Part shown: positions 42,422-52,560 of the stretch, in pieces
How positions within the stretch are numbered: the stretch's first letter is position 1
Layout: every line of letters starts with the position of its first letter
Source of the DNA: Ignavibacteriales bacterium
GTDB taxonomy: Bacteria > Bacteroidota > Ignavibacteria > Ignavibacteriales > SURF-24
NCBI GenBank assembly: GCA_026390815.1
Contig: JAPLFH010000024.1
Span: forward strand, 62,001-126,000
Reading direction: 5' to 3'
DNA length: 64,000 nt
Notes under the pieces: generated by a model
What the model was told of the DNA's origin: nothing
The model's database searches: none
The model's input: only the letters and a program-made list of their open reading frames with translations
Made by a program: the position numbers and the translations under genes

Positions 42422-43867
42422 TTATTTTTCCATCAAGGCTACATTTTCTATATGATAAGTATGCGGGAACATATCAACTGGTTTTATCTTTAATAATTTA
42501 TACCCGGCGGATTCAAATAATTTTAAATCCCGCACTTGAGTTGTTGGATTGCAGCTTACATAAACAATCCTTTTTGGATTTAATTCGATAACATCATTTA
42601 CAGTAGCCGGATTCATTCCCGTTCGTGGAGGATCAATAATAATTGTATCCGGTTTAGGCAGTTCTTTTTCTTTCGCAATTCCTAAGAATGATTTATTTAA
42701 ATCGGCTGAAATGAATTGAACATTCTTTGTGTTATTCAACTTACTGTTTTCCTGTGCGTCTGCAATTGAAGAATCTATCATCTCGAAAGCGAAAACCTTT
42801 TTGCAGTTATCCGAAATAAAAATTGAAATTGTTCCGGAGCCAGAATATAAATCGTACACAATTTCACTTCCGGCAAGCTCGGTAAAATCTAAAGTTGTTT
42901 GATATAGATTTTCAGCTTGCAGAGTGTTGGTTTGGAAAAATGAATTTGGACTAATTCTAAATTTGTATTTACCGATTGAATCATAAATAAATCCATTTCC
43001 AAAAAAAATCTTTTCATAATCGCCAAGGGCAATTGCAGCTTTTTTGGTGCTGATGTTATTTACTACTGTTGTAATCTCCGGAATTCGCTTAATGATTGAT
43101 TTGGTGTATTCTTCTATAAGATCGTCATTCTCTTCTGACGTAACAAGGTTAACCATTAAATCATTTGTAGTGCGGGATTGTTTAACAACTAAGTTTCTTA
43201 AATATCCGCTGTGTGTGTAGGTTGAGTAGATGGTAGAGTTCCGTGTTTTAAAAAATTCTCTTGTGAAGTTGAGTATTTGATTGCTTTCCTCGGACTGCAG
43301 GTGACAAGATTCAATATCAAGCACCTTGTTGAATATTCTTGGAACATGAAACCCGAGAGCAAAATTGTTATCGGGAATGATTCTTTCCATATCAAGATTG
43401 GTAAGCCATTTTTTATCGGCAAAAGAAAACTCGAGTTTGTTTCTATAAAAAAATTGTTTTTTTGACGGAACAACAGTTAGCATTTCATAATTTTCAAATC
43501 CCCCAAGTCTATCAAAAATGTCTTTAACCTGTTCTTGTTTATATTTCAACTGTGTCAGATAATTTAGATCTTGTTGTTTACATCCACCGCAAATGCCAAA
43601 GTGCTTACATTCTGCAATTATTCTTTCGGGTGATGGAGATAAAATATTTTCAATTTTCGCTTCAGCATACGAGCTTTTTACTTTAATGATTTTTGCAATA
43701 ACTTTATCGCCGGGATATGAACCATTAACAAATATTACAAAGTTTTTTTTCTCTTGTGTGTCTTCTACAGAAAAAGGTTTGTTATTTTCTAAATCGATTC
43801 GGGCAATTCCCTTCCCTTCAAAAGCATATTTAGAAATTTCTAATTCAAGCAACTCACCTTTTTTCAA
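42422..43867 (-). CDS. rlmD: 23S rRNA (uracil-5-)-methyltransferase, RlmD/RumA type
   Basis: This 481-aa SAM-dependent RNA methyltransferase of the TrmA/RumA family has an N-terminal TRAM domain (about 1-65). The 4Fe-4S cysteines are in CKHFGICGGCKQQDL (about 87-101, last Cys in the methylase part). The SAM site is VYDLYSGSGTISIFIS, followed by DPPRTGMNP and the catalytic Cys in IVYVSCNPTTQVRDL. The start is TTG preceded by GAGAGG. RlmD and RlmC are not separable with certainty, and in Bacteroidota the target uridine is inferred only. Confidence 0.86.
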   Translation of the reverse strand: MKKGELLELEISKYAFEGKGIARIDLENNKPFSVEDTQEKKNFVIFVNGSYPGDKVIAKIIKVKSSYAEAKIENILSPSPERIIAECKHFGICGGCKQQDLNYLTQLKYKQEQVKDIFDRLGGFENYEMLTVVPSKKQFFYRNKLEFSFADKKWLTNLDMERIIPDNNFALGFHVPRIFNKVLDIESCHLQSEESNQILNFTREFFKTRNSTIYSTYTHSGYLRNLVVKQSRTTNDLMVNLVTSEENDDLIEEYTKSIIKRIPEITTVVNNISTKKAAIALGDYEKIFFGNGFIYDSIGKYKFRISPNSFFQTNTLQAENLYQTTLDFTELAGSEIVYDLYSGSGTISIFISDNCKKVFAFEMIDSSIADAQENSKLNNTKNVQFISADLNKSFLGIAKEKELPKPDTIIIDPPRTGMNPATVNDVIELNPKRIVYVSCNPTTQVRDLKLFESAGYKLLKIKPVDMFPHTYHIENVALMEK

Positions 43868-43891
43868 ACAATCCTCTCGATTTTAAAAAAT

Positions 43892-43912
43892 AGGCGAATC
43901 ATAGATTCGCCT
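43892..43912 (-). terminator. Intrinsic terminator after murQ
   Basis: AGGCGAATC and GATTCGCCT form a perfect 9-bp stem with a 3-base loop. On the minus strand it is followed by TATTTTTTAAAA, a good U-run. It ends the mnmE-mnmG-rsmG-murQ transcription unit. Confidence 0.85.
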
Positions 43913-43936
43913 TTAAAGAATAATTATAAATTTTAC

Positions 43937-44872
43937 TTATTCGTATTTCCCTTCAATGGCTTTACGAACAAAACCATCTGCTTTAATTAATCTTTGGTGA
44001 GCCTCATCCGCTGTTACATTTGCTCTAATCATAACAAGCGCTGTTTTTACATGACCGCCTGCCTGCTTTAAGTAATCTTCGGCTTTGTCATAAGGAACAC
44101 CGGTAATTGTCATTACAATTCTTTTTGATCTTTCTACTAATTTTTTATTTGTCATTTGAAGATCGATCATCATATTCTCATAAACTTTTCCCAGTCTAAT
44201 CATAGCTGTTGTTGTTAACATATTAAGGACTAATTTTTGTGCGGTTCCGCTTTTCATTCTTGTTGAACCCATAATTACTTCAGGACCTATATAGGGACAA
44301 ATTGCGACATCAACTTCTTTAATATCAAAATTTTCCCTAGGATTGCAAGTTATATACAAAGTTACAGCACCCAATTCTTTTGCCTTTTTAACTGCTCCAA
44401 CAACATATGGGGTTCGCCTGCTAGCAGCAATACCACAAACAACATCTTTTCCTGTTACTTTTGCTTTAACAACATCAGCGGCACCATTTTCTTCGTAATC
44501 CTCTGCCCCTTCTTGTGCTTTAAACATTGCCTCCTTACCCCCAGCGATATATCCATCAATTAAACCTGGTGGTGTTCCAAATGTTGGTGGGCATTCTGAA
44601 GCGTCTACAACACCAAGTCTTCCACTTGTACCAGCCCCAAAGTATAAAAGTCGCCCCCCGTTTTTAAAAGCTTTTACTATTAACTCAACCGCTTGCGCAA
44701 TATATGGAAGTTCTTTCTCAACAGCATAAGGAACCGTTTTATCTTCGTTATTTATTATTTTTAAAATATCCGCAGTAGACTTAGCATCAATATCCATCGA
44801 GTGCGGATTTCTTTGTTCGGTTGTAAGATTTGCTATTTCATTAAAAAGCTTTTTAGTATTTATATCCGTCAT
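43937..44872 (-). CDS. murQ: N-acetylmuramic acid 6-phosphate etherase
   Basis: This 311-aa SIS-domain enzyme cleaves the lactyl ether of MurNAc-6-phosphate to give GlcNAc-6-phosphate in cell-wall recycling. Recognisable segments are TEQRNPHSMDIDAKSTADIL, RLLYFGAGTSGRLGVVDASE, CPPTFGTPPGLIDGYIAGG, GVVCGIAASRRTPYV-like, and EVIMGSTRMKSGTAQKLVLN. The start overlaps the rsmG stop (ATGA), so translation is coupled. Association with rsmG is a local arrangement, not a functional one. Length is normal. Confidence 0.95.
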   Translation of the reverse strand: MTDINTKKLFNEIANLTTEQRNPHSMDIDAKSTADILKIINNEDKTVPYAVEKELPYIAQAVELIVKAFKNGGRLLYFGAGTSGRLGVVDASECPPTFGTPPGLIDGYIAGGKEAMFKAQEGAEDYEENGAADVVKAKVTGKDVVCGIAASRRTPYVVGAVKKAKELGAVTLYITCNPRENFDIKEVDVAICPYIGPEVIMGSTRMKSGTAQKLVLNMLTTTAMIRLGKVYENMMIDLQMTNKKLVERSKRIVMTITGVPYDKAEDYLKQAGGHVKTALVMIRANVTADEAHQRLIKADGFVRKAIEGKYE

Positions 44873-45561
44873 TTATTTAATTCCAGTAGTAATAATTTTT
44901 TCCCTTTTTCGTTTCTTATATTGTTTGGCTTATATGATAATTCAAAAACAGTTAATTTTTTGATGACGGTTTTATATTTTAATTCCGCTTTTTTTATTTC
45001 ATCACCAAGGTCTCCCCCTTTTATAGAAGCTAAGAATGCTTTCTCTTTAATCAGCGGTAGAGAATAACTGATTAACATAATGAGTGGTACCGTAGCCCGG
45101 CTTACTACCAAGTCGAAGGAATTTGAATATTTTATAATAAATTCAGGGTTTTCAACTCGCGAGTTTTCCGCCGTAACATTACTTATTTTAAGTTTATTAA
45201 TAAACTCGTTCACTGCAGTAACCTTTTTTTTGATAGAATCAACCAAGAGCCCTTTTGCTGTTGGTCGAACGATGGCTAAAGGGAGCCCTGGCAATCCGCC
45301 CCCCGTTCCAATATCCAAAAAGTTATTAATCTTATCTGGTAAAAAAACATTTAAATAAGCGGAAATAAATATGTGGTTTTCTACAACCGAATTAATATCT
45401 TTACGGGAAATTAAATTTAGGGTGAGATTTTTTTTAGAAATTAATGAAGTGAAAATAGAAAGTCTTTCAAGTTGATTTTCTTCAGGATTATGTCCGTTTT
45501 CCCGAAAGAGTGATGTAAGCTGACGAAGATACTGTTCTTGAGCATCCAATGAATTTTCCAA
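44869..45561 (-). CDS. rsmG: 16S rRNA (guanine-527-N7)-methyltransferase
   Basis: This 230-aa SAM-dependent methyltransferase modifies G527 of 16S rRNA (formerly GidB). The SAM motif is FLDIGTGGGLPGLPLAIVRP at about 82-101, followed by GLLVDSIKKKVTAVNEFI and FDLVVSRATVPL. The likely start is TTG at 45561. It lies 12 bases after mnmG and overlaps murQ by 4 bases. Confidence 0.94.
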   Translation of the reverse strand: MENSLDAQEQYLRQLTSLFRENGHNPEENQLERLSIFTSLISKKNLTLNLISRKDINSVVENHIFISAYLNVFLPDKINNFLDIGTGGGLPGLPLAIVRPTAKGLLVDSIKKKVTAVNEFINKLKISNVTAENSRVENPEFIIKYSNSFDLVVSRATVPLIMLISYSLPLIKEKAFLASIKGGDLGDEIKKAELKYKTVIKKLTVFELSYKPNNIRNEKGKKLLLLELNK

Positions 45562-45573
45562 ACAATAATGAAA

Positions 45574-47451
45574 TTATCGTTTCAAATATACTAATAAAAC
45601 TGATATATCTGAAGGAGTTAATCCAGAAATCCGGGTGGCTTGACCAATTGATCGTGGTTTTATCTTAGACAATTTTTCTTTTGCTTCAGAAGAAAGGGAT
45701 GCCACTGCTCGATAGTTGAAATTTAAAGGTATTGCAAAGAACTCATATCTTTCCAACTTATCTATTTGATCTTTTTGTCGTTTGATATAACCTTCATATT
45801 TTAGCTCAATTTCTACTTGCATCAATGCTGTTTCATCATTTAGCAAATCAGCGAGGTTATTTCCATTTTCTTCTTTTATACACATCAATAATTTTTTCAA
45901 AGATATTTCCGATCTCTTACATAATTTTGAAACAGTTTCATTTGATATTATTTGATTTGTATTTTGCTGATTAAGTAGTGGATTTACAGAATCTGCGGTC
46001 AACTTTGTTTTATTACAAATATCAATAGATTTTTGTATTAATATTTCTCTTTTCTTAAAATATTCAAATAATTCTTTGGTGATGAGTCCAAAATTGTAAC
46101 CATATTCCAAAAGTCTTCTATCTGTATTATCCTGTCTTAGTATTAATCTGTGTTCAGCTCTTGAAGTAAACATTCTGTATGGCTCATCGGTTGATTTTGT
46201 AACAAGGTCATCAATTAAAACTCCTATATATGCTTCACTTCTTTTTAAAGTAAAATCTTTTTCTTTCCGAATTTTTAGGCCAGCGTTAATTCCTGCGATT
46301 ATTCCTTGAGCCGCAGCCTCTTCATAACCGGATGTTCCATTTATTTGACCGGCAAAATATAGGTTCTTTATCAGTTTTGTTTCCATCGTAAGGTCAACTT
46401 GATAGGGCGGAAAGTAATCGTATTCAACTGCGTATCCAGGACGCACCATTACTGCATCTTCAAGTCCAGGTACTGTATGAATTGCCTCAAGTTGAATTTC
46501 TTCTGGAAGCGATGAAGAAAATCCATTAAGATAGATCAAATCACTATTTAAGCCTTCTGGTTCTAAGAAAAGTTGATGTCGTGTTTTATCTTTAAACCTT
46601 ACAATTTTATCCTCAATTGAAGGACAATATCTAGGACCGGCTCCCTTTATTAAACCGGTAAATAGTGGTGATTCAGAAAAGCCCTTTTCCAATATTTTAT
46701 GTGTTAGAAGATTAGTGTATGTTAAATGACAACTTACTTGCGGTTGAAAAGGAAAGCTCGATTTATCTGTTCTTAACGAAAAAGGTTGAATTTGTTCATC
46801 TCCAGCTTGCTCTTCTAGTATTTTAAAATTTATTGATTTTTTTAAAAGTCTTGGTGGTGTTCCAGTTTTTAATCTTCCAGACTGAAATCCCAAATTAATT
46901 AGCGAGTCTGTTAGTCCAAGTGAGGGCTTTTCGCCAAAACGCCCGCCCGCCGTACTTTTCATCCCAGTATGCATTAATCCATTCATAAAAGTACCAGAAC
47001 ATACTATCACAGATTTGCAAAAAATATGTTCATTATTAGAAATTAAGACACCAATTACTTTTTGATTTTCTATAATAAGGTCTTTAACAGAAGTTTCGAT
47101 TACACTTAAATTTTTTGTTGAAAAGACAACATTTATTGCTTCATTAGAATATAGTTCGCGATCCGACTGACATCTGTGAGCCCATACTGCCGGACCTTTT
47201 GATTGGTTGAGTGTTCTAAACTGAATTCCGGTTCTATCAGCAATTAAACCCATAACACCACCAAGAGCATCAACTTCATGAACTAAATGTCCTTTTGCAC
47301 TACCGCCTATTGCAGGATTGCATGACATCCTTCCAATTGCTTTTTTATCCATTGTAATTAGTAAAACAGAACAACCCATATTGGCACTAGCTACGGCGGC
47401 TTCAATGCCAGCATGACCGCCCCCGATTACCAAGACATCAAAATTTTCCAT
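45574..47451 (-). CDS. mnmG: tRNA uridine 5-carboxymethylaminomethyl modification enzyme MnmG
   Basis: This is a 625-aa FAD protein (GidA) that works with MnmE to modify the wobble uridine of certain tRNAs. The FAD motif is VLVIGGGHAGIEAAVASANMG at the N-terminus. Other signatures are MSCNPAIGGSAKGHLVHEVDAL, GTFMNGLMHTG, LKTGTPPRL, RPGYAVEYDYFPP and GQINGTSGYEEAAAQG. The C-terminal helical domain ends near the SRIGLTPSDISVLLVYL-like end. ATG 47451 has AAAGGGA upstream. A parS-like palindrome lies between it and mnmE. Confidence 0.97.
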   Translation of the reverse strand: MENFDVLVIGGGHAGIEAAVASANMGCSVLLITMDKKAIGRMSCNPAIGGSAKGHLVHEVDALGGVMGLIADRTGIQFRTLNQSKGPAVWAHRCQSDRELYSNEAINVVFSTKNLSVIETSVKDLIIENQKVIGVLISNNEHIFCKSVIVCSGTFMNGLMHTGMKSTAGGRFGEKPSLGLTDSLINLGFQSGRLKTGTPPRLLKKSINFKILEEQAGDEQIQPFSLRTDKSSFPFQPQVSCHLTYTNLLTHKILEKGFSESPLFTGLIKGAGPRYCPSIEDKIVRFKDKTRHQLFLEPEGLNSDLIYLNGFSSSLPEEIQLEAIHTVPGLEDAVMVRPGYAVEYDYFPPYQVDLTMETKLIKNLYFAGQINGTSGYEEAAAQGIIAGINAGLKIRKEKDFTLKRSEAYIGVLIDDLVTKSTDEPYRMFTSRAEHRLILRQDNTDRRLLEYGYNFGLITKELFEYFKKREILIQKSIDICNKTKLTADSVNPLLNQQNTNQIISNETVSKLCKRSEISLKKLLMCIKEENGNNLADLLNDETALMQVEIELKYEGYIKRQKDQIDKLERYEFFAIPLNFNYRAVASLSSEAKEKLSKIKPRSIGQATRISGLTPSDISVLLVYLKR

Positions 47452-47471
47452 ATTCCCTTTTCAAATTGAAT

Positions 47472-47487
47472 CGTTTCACGTGAAATA
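47472..47487. promoter_or_regulatory. parS-like ParB-binding palindrome between mnmE and mnmG
   Basis: CGTTTCACGTGAAATA matches the chromosomal parS consensus TGTTTCACGTGAAACA at 14 of 16 positions, with the 12-bp TTTCACGTGAAA core perfect. parS sites cluster near the origin, often around gidA/gidB/parAB; this one lies about 40 kb from the candidate oriC. No parA or parB gene is in the window. Confidence 0.65.
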
Positions 47488-47489
47488 TA

Positions 47490-48848
47490 TTACTTCCCAA
47501 TGCAGAATTTAGAAAAAATATTATTCAATATATCGTCAGAAGTTATTAAACCAATTATTTCATTTAGACAGTTTTCTGCGATTCTGAGATCTGCCGCTAT
47601 ATATTCCCCGCTAAAATTGTTTTTCAATGACAAACCTGCCTCTAACAAATGAGTTTTTGTTTGTTCTAATGCAGAATAATGTCTTACATTTGTCAGTATC
47701 GCTGTATTTTCACTATATGTAAATTCTCCGAATGATCTTTCGCGTACAAGATTAATGAGATTTTGAATGCCCGCGCCGGTTAAAGAGGAAATTCTAACAT
47801 CAGCAATAAAATTTGGATCATCTTTCAAATCAATTTTATTAAGAACCGTAATAATTCTTTCTTTATTAGATAGGTTTATTATTTCTTCATATAAATTTTT
47901 TGAAAAACCTTGCTGGCTATCGAAAAGAAAAAGAATCAAATCTGCTTCACGGGTAACTTGTCGACTTCTTTCCACACCCTCAATTTCTATTTTATTTTCG
48001 GTCAATCTTATGCCGGCAGTATCATAAAGCTTATACAAGATGCCATCAATGCTAATATCCTCATGAATAATATCACGAGTTGTTCCTGGAATTTCACTTA
48101 CAATCGCTCTTGATTCTTTTAACAAATAATTTAGTAATGAAGATTTCCCTACATTTGGTGCACCAACTATTGCAACATTCAATCCATCGGTTATTATTTT
48201 TCCAAAGGAATAAGATTTAAGAAGTAAATCAATTTCTTTAGTAAGCGAATTAATTTTTTCGCCGATGTTCTTTTTGGTTATTAATTCTATATCTTCTTCT
48301 GCAAAATCCAATTCTAATTCTATTATGGAAGATATTTCCAACAATGAATTTCTTAAATATTTTATTTTTGCTGAGAGGATACCATCAAGTTGATTTCTTG
48401 CACCTTTTAAAGCTGCTTCAGTTCGGGAATTGATCAGATCAACAACTGCTTCAGCTTGAGCCAAATCTATTTTCCCATTTAAAAAAGCTCTTTTAGTAAA
48501 CTCTCCTGGTTCAGCCATTCGAATATCTTGTTCAAGTAGAGAAGAAATAATTCTTTGTGAAATTATCTGGCTTCCATGGCAGCTAATTTCAATACAATCC
48601 TCACCGGTATAAGAATTAGGTGATCTAAAAACTGAAACCAAAACATCGTCAATATAAGCGCTATTTGCTGTTTTAATTTTACCATAGTGGATTGTGTGAG
48701 AAGCGGAGTTTTGTAAGTCTGCTTTTCCATAAAAGAGATTATTTGCGACTTTAATGCTTTGCTTTCCGCTAAGACGAATTACGGCAATTGCCCCAGAACC
48801 TGGCGGCGTTGCTATTGCTACTATGGTATCTTCGTTATTATTATTCAT
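47490..48848 (-). CDS. mnmE: tRNA modification GTPase MnmE
   Basis: This 452-aa protein is the GTPase partner of MnmG in wobble-uridine modification. The N-terminal folate-binding domain starts at DTIVAIATPPGSGAIAVIRL and includes GEFTKRAFLNGKIDLAQAEA. The G domain has P-loop IVGAPNVGKSSLLNYLL, G2/G3 GTTRDIIHEDIS and DTAGIR, and NKID. The C-terminus FCIGK carries the catalytic Cys. It heads the minus-strand mnmE-mnmG-rsmG-murQ unit, diverging from clpB. Confidence 0.97.
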   Translation of the reverse strand: MNNNNEDTIVAIATPPGSGAIAVIRLSGKQSIKVANNLFYGKADLQNSASHTIHYGKIKTANSAYIDDVLVSVFRSPNSYTGEDCIEISCHGSQIISQRIISSLLEQDIRMAEPGEFTKRAFLNGKIDLAQAEAVVDLINSRTEAALKGARNQLDGILSAKIKYLRNSLLEISSIIELELDFAEEDIELITKKNIGEKINSLTKEIDLLLKSYSFGKIITDGLNVAIVGAPNVGKSSLLNYLLKESRAIVSEIPGTTRDIIHEDISIDGILYKLYDTAGIRLTENKIEIEGVERSRQVTREADLILFLFDSQQGFSKNLYEEIINLSNKERIITVLNKIDLKDDPNFIADVRISSLTGAGIQNLINLVRERSFGEFTYSENTAILTNVRHYSALEQTKTHLLEAGLSLKNNFSGEYIAADLRIAENCLNEIIGLITSDDILNNIFSKFCIGK

Positions 48849-48932
48849 TATAAAAAATTACGTATATTCCAAAGTAATCTCAATGAACAAAAAAATACTT
48901 AAAAACAAGGAGAAATATTTATTCTTTAGTGC

Positions 48933-48948
48933 AGTTTCACGTGAAAGT
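48933..48948. promoter_or_regulatory. Second parS-like palindrome in the mnmE-clpB divergent region
   Basis: AGTTTCACGTGAAAGT matches the parS consensus at 13 of 16 positions and again has the intact TTTCACGTGAAA core. It lies in the 181-base gap between the divergent mnmE and clpB starts. Two cores within 1.5 kb flanking mnmE are unlikely by chance. Confidence 0.6.
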
Positions 48949-49029
48949 GTGCGATTCAAATTTAAAGCAATATATTGGATCTGAATAATTAAGTTTGATG
49001 TATAACCAAATGAAGTAATAAGGATTTAC

Positions 49030-51648
49030 ATGGCATTTAATTTTAACAAACTAACTGTAAAATCACAAGAATTAGTTCAATATTCTATTGAAATCGCTCA
49101 AAATTATAATAATCAACTAGTAGAGCCCGAACATTTTCTTGCAGCAATGATCCAGGATGAAGGAAATATTGTTGTTTCCATGCTAAAAAAAGTTGAAGCA
49201 AATATCAACCATCTTAAAATTAAAATAAATGAAGTTTTGGAAAAATTACCAAAAGTAAGTGGTGCTGGAATCGGTAATCAACAACTTTCTCAAAACACAG
49301 CGAAGCTTCTTGATAATGCTGCAGAAGAAGCGGGGAAACTAAAGGATGAATTTGTTTCTACCGAACATATTTTATTATCATTAATCTCAGTGACTGGAAA
49401 AGCCAGCCAAATATTAAAAGATAACGGATTAAACCGGGAAATAATTCTTTCAGCATTAAAGGATATTCGGGGCAATCAAAGAATAATTTCTCAGACAGCA
49501 GAGGATACATATCAGTCTTTAAAAAAATATGGAAGAGATTTAAATGAATTGGCTCAAACCGGAAAATTAGATCCTGTAATTGGAAGAGATGAAGAAATAA
49601 GACGTGTCTTACAAGTACTTTCCAGAAGAACTAAAAACAATCCAGTTATAATTGGTGATCCAGGAGTTGGTAAAACAGCAATTGCAGAAGGAATAGCACA
49701 TAGAATAGTAAGTGGAGACATTCCGGAAAATCTAAAAACAAAAAGAATTGTTGCTCTGGACATCGGTGCATTGGTAGCCGGAACTCAGTTTAGAGGACAG
49801 TTTGAAGAACGTATAAAAGCAGTTATAAAAGAAGTGCAAGATTCAAATGGTGAAATAATTTTATTTATAGATGAACTTCATACATTAGTTGGTGCTGGTT
49901 CAGCTCAAGGTTCAATTGACGCAGCAAATATATTAAAGCCAGCACTTGCACGGGGTGAACTGCATGCCATTGGTGCTACTACCTTAGATGAATATAGAAA
50001 ATATATTGAAAAGGACGCTGCATTAGAAAGAAGATTTCAACCGGTATACGTTGGTGAACCAACTGAAGAAGATGCAATTTCCATATTAAGAGGATTAAAA
50101 GAAAGATATGAAATACACCATGGAGTTAGAATTACAGACGGAGCCATTATCGCAGCGGTTAAATTGTCTAAACGATATATAGCCGATAGATTTCTTCCGG
50201 ATAAAGCAATTGATCTGATTGATGAAGCAGCATCCAAACTTAGAATTGAAATTGATTCAATGCCAGAAGAGCTTGATACTATTGAGCGAAAGCTAAAACA
50301 ATTAGAAATTGAAAAAGAAGCTTTACTTCGTGAAAAGGAAGAAGAATCTGGTAAAAGGATTAACGAATTGAATAAAGAACTTGTTGGATTGATTGAAGAA
50401 CGAAATAGGTTGAAAAGTCACTGGGAATTAGAAAAAGGAAAAATCCAAAATATACAAAAAATGAAAAGTGAAATAGAGAATGCAAAAATGCAATCTGAAC
50501 AACTGGAACGGGATGGTAATTTGGCTAAAGTTGCAGAACTTAGATATGGAACAATAATTTCTTTGGAAAAAAAATTAAAACTTGAGTCCGATCAATTAAA
50601 TGAAATACAAAAATACCACAAGATGTTAAAAGAAGAAGTGGACCCTGAGGATATTGCAGAAATTGTAGCTAAGTGGACGGGTATTCCGGTAAGTAAAATG
50701 ATGGAGAGTGAAAGAACTAAATTAGTTCGGATGGAAGATGAATTGCATAAACGTATTATCGGTCAGGATGATGCGGTGGTGGCTGTCGCTAATGCAATCA
50801 GAAGATCGCGTGCTGGTTTGCAAGACTCAAATCGCCCCATCGGATCATTTATCTTTTTAGGAACAACGGGTGTTGGAAAAACAGAATTGGCTCGGGCGTT
50901 AGCAGAATTTTTATTTGATGATGAACATTCATTAGTCCGGATTGATATGTCAGAGTATATGGAAAAATTTTCAGTATCAAGATTAATAGGAGCACCTCCT
51001 GGATATGTAGGTTATGAAGAAGGTGGACAATTAACTGAAGCAGTAAGGAGAAGACCATATTCGGTTGTTCTTTTAGATGAAATTGAAAAAGCTCATCATG
51101 ATGTATTCAATATTTTGCTTCAGGTACTTGATGATGGACGTTTAACTGATAACCAGGGAAGAACAGTTGATTTTAAAAATACTATTATTGTAATGACTTC
51201 AAACATTGGCTCGCAGTTAATTCACGATAAACTTGAATCATTTACTGAAGAAAATGCAAGTGATATTCTGGACGATCTGAGAGTGAAATTAATAGAGATG
51301 TTAAGAAAAACAATCCGACCAGAGTTCTTAAACAGAATTGATGAAGTAATAATTTTTAAACCATTGCTTAAAAATGAACTTAGAGAAATAGTCGATTTAC
51401 AGCTTCAAAAATTAGTTAGATCACTTGGTGAAAAAAACATATTGCTTAAAGTTGATGATGAAGCGAAAGATTGGCTCGCAAAAATTGGTTATGATGTAAC
51501 TTATGGTGCCAGACCATTAAAACGAACTATCCAGAAATATTTAGTTAACCCACTCTCCCAGGAAATATTAATGAATAATTTTAGAAGCGGAGATTCAATA
51601 GTTGTTCGGGTTGGCGAAAATGGAAAATTTAGTTTTATCAAGCAGTAA
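49030..51648 (+). CDS. clpB: ATP-dependent disaggregase ClpB
   Basis: This 872-aa hexameric AAA+ chaperone rescues aggregated proteins with DnaK. The Clp-N repeat domain spans about 1-150. NBD1 has Walker [17 protein letters not shown] (about 207-222) and Walker [15 protein letters not shown]. The coiled-coil middle domain at about 410-530 separates ClpB from ClpA and ClpC. NBD2 has [20 protein letters not shown] and [11 protein letters not shown]. The C-terminus has [20 protein letters not shown]. It is monocistronic or followed by the SRPBCC gene 19 bases later. Confidence 0.97.
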   Translation: MAFNFNKLTVKSQELVQYSIEIAQNYNNQLVEPEHFLAAMIQDEGNIVVSMLKKVEANINHLKIKINEVLEKLPKVSGAGIGNQQLSQNTAKLLDNAAEEAGKLKDEFVSTEHILLSLISVTGKASQILKDNGLNREIILSALKDIRGNQRIISQTAEDTYQSLKKYGRDLNELAQTGKLDPVIGRDEEIRRVLQVLSRRTKNNPVIIGDPGVGKTAIAEGIAHRIVSGDIPENLKTKRIVALDIGALVAGTQFRGQFEERIKAVIKEVQDSNGEIILFIDELHTLVGAGSAQGSIDAANILKPALARGELHAIGATTLDEYRKYIEKDAALERRFQPVYVGEPTEEDAISILRGLKERYEIHHGVRITDGAIIAAVKLSKRYIADRFLPDKAIDLIDEAASKLRIEIDSMPEELDTIERKLKQLEIEKEALLREKEEESGKRINELNKELVGLIEERNRLKSHWELEKGKIQNIQKMKSEIENAKMQSEQLERDGNLAKVAELRYGTIISLEKKLKLESDQLNEIQKYHKMLKEEVDPEDIAEIVAKWTGIPVSKMMESERTKLVRMEDELHKRIIGQDDAVVAVANAIRRSRAGLQDSNRPIGSFIFLGTTGVGKTELARALAEFLFDDEHSLVRIDMSEYMEKFSVSRLIGAPPGYVGYEEGGQLTEAVRRRPYSVVLLDEIEKAHHDVFNILLQVLDDGRLTDNQGRTVDFKNTIIVMTSNIGSQLIHDKLESFTEENASDILDDLRVKLIEMLRKTIRPEFLNRIDEVIIFKPLLKNELREIVDLQLQKLVRSLGEKNILLKVDDEAKDWLAKIGYDVTYGARPLKRTIQKYLVNPLSQEILMNNFRSGDSIVVRVGENGKFSFIKQ

Positions 51649-51666
51649 TATTTTTGTGGAGATTAT

Positions 51667-52062
51667 ATGTTAGAAAAAATTAAAACTTCAGTAACAATTT
51701 CTACTACGCCGGAAATATTATATAAAGCCTGGTTAAACAGTAAAGAGCACAGTGCATTCACTGGTGGAAAAGCAGTTGTTAGTTCTAAAGTCGGAGCAGG
51801 TTATACCGCCTGGAATGGTTACATTTCTGGAAAAAATATTTTACTCTATTCAAATAAAAAAATTATTCAATCATGGCGGTCAACAGATTTTCCTGCTGGT
51901 TGTCCGGATTCAAGGTTAGAAATAATTTTTGGTGCCACAAAAACCGGAACAAAAATTACTTTAATTCATTCTGATTTACCGGAAGGACAAGGGAATGATT
52001 ATAAAAAAGGTTGGAAAGATTTTTATTTCCAACCAATGAAGAAATATTATAAGAAAAAATAG
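51667..52062 (+). CDS. SRPBCC / AHSA1-like domain protein
   Basis: This 131-aa protein is of the START-like SRPBCC superfamily, close to activator of Hsp90 ATPase homologue 1-like proteins. Supporting segments are TPEILYKAWLNSKEHSAFTG, ILLYSNKKIIQSWRSTDFPA and TLIHSDLPEGQGNDYKKGWK, with the usual late Trp. It follows clpB by 19 bases with a GGAG upstream and may be co-transcribed. The fold binds hydrophobic ligands or clients; the specific role is unknown. Confidence 0.85.
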   Translation: MLEKIKTSVTISTTPEILYKAWLNSKEHSAFTGGKAVVSSKVGAGYTAWNGYISGKNILLYSNKKIIQSWRSTDFPAGCPDSRLEIIFGATKTGTKITLIHSDLPEGQGNDYKKGWKDFYFQPMKKYYKKK

Positions 52063-52195
52063 ATCCCAGCATAGAAATATTTTTGTGAAAACAAATGGTT
52101 GTTGCCAATTGCAATCCTATCTTGGAGTAGTTGTTTATTTGTTTCCCGCTAATTTTTTATATTTGTTTTGCAAATAAATAACCCGGGAGTTCGTT

Positions 52196-52468
52196 ATGAA
52201 AAAATCAGTTTTAATTCTTCTTATAGGAAGCAGAAAAGAATCAGCAATCAATGTTCAAAAAGTGCTTACTGGCTGGGGATGCCTAATCAAAACGCGTCTT
52301 GGTATACACGACGGTGTTCTGGATAATTGTTCTGACCAGGGTCTTTTAATATTGGAATTAGTAGGTGAGCCGACACAAAAAGAAGAACTTGCCAGAAAAG
52401 TTGCCGTAATTAAAGGGGTTAGTTCTAAATTAATTGAATTAGAAGTACCCGAAGAAAAAACGGTTTAA
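52196..52468 (+). CDS. TM1266-like small ferredoxin-fold regulator (iron-only hydrogenase system regulator type)
   Basis: This 90-aa protein resembles the NikR-C/ACT-like TM1266 family, proposed regulators found beside FeFe-hydrogenase maturation genes. Segments supporting this are VLILLIGSRKESAINVQKVL, KTRLGIHDGVLDNC and LLILELVGEPTQKEELARKV. The ATG at 52196 has GGGAG 8 nt upstream. No hydrogenase gene is near, so the target is unknown. It lies between clpB-linked genes and a methyltransferase. Confidence 0.65.
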   Translation: MKKSVLILLIGSRKESAINVQKVLTGWGCLIKTRLGIHDGVLDNCSDQGLLILELVGEPTQKEELARKVAVIKGVSSKLIELEVPEEKTV

Positions 52469-52560
52469 TTTGAAGATTACACCTAGAACACAAAGTCGAA
52501 AATAATTATCAGAGATCTCACCGATCTCACAATCCTTTTTTAACTCAAGTATAATTTTTG

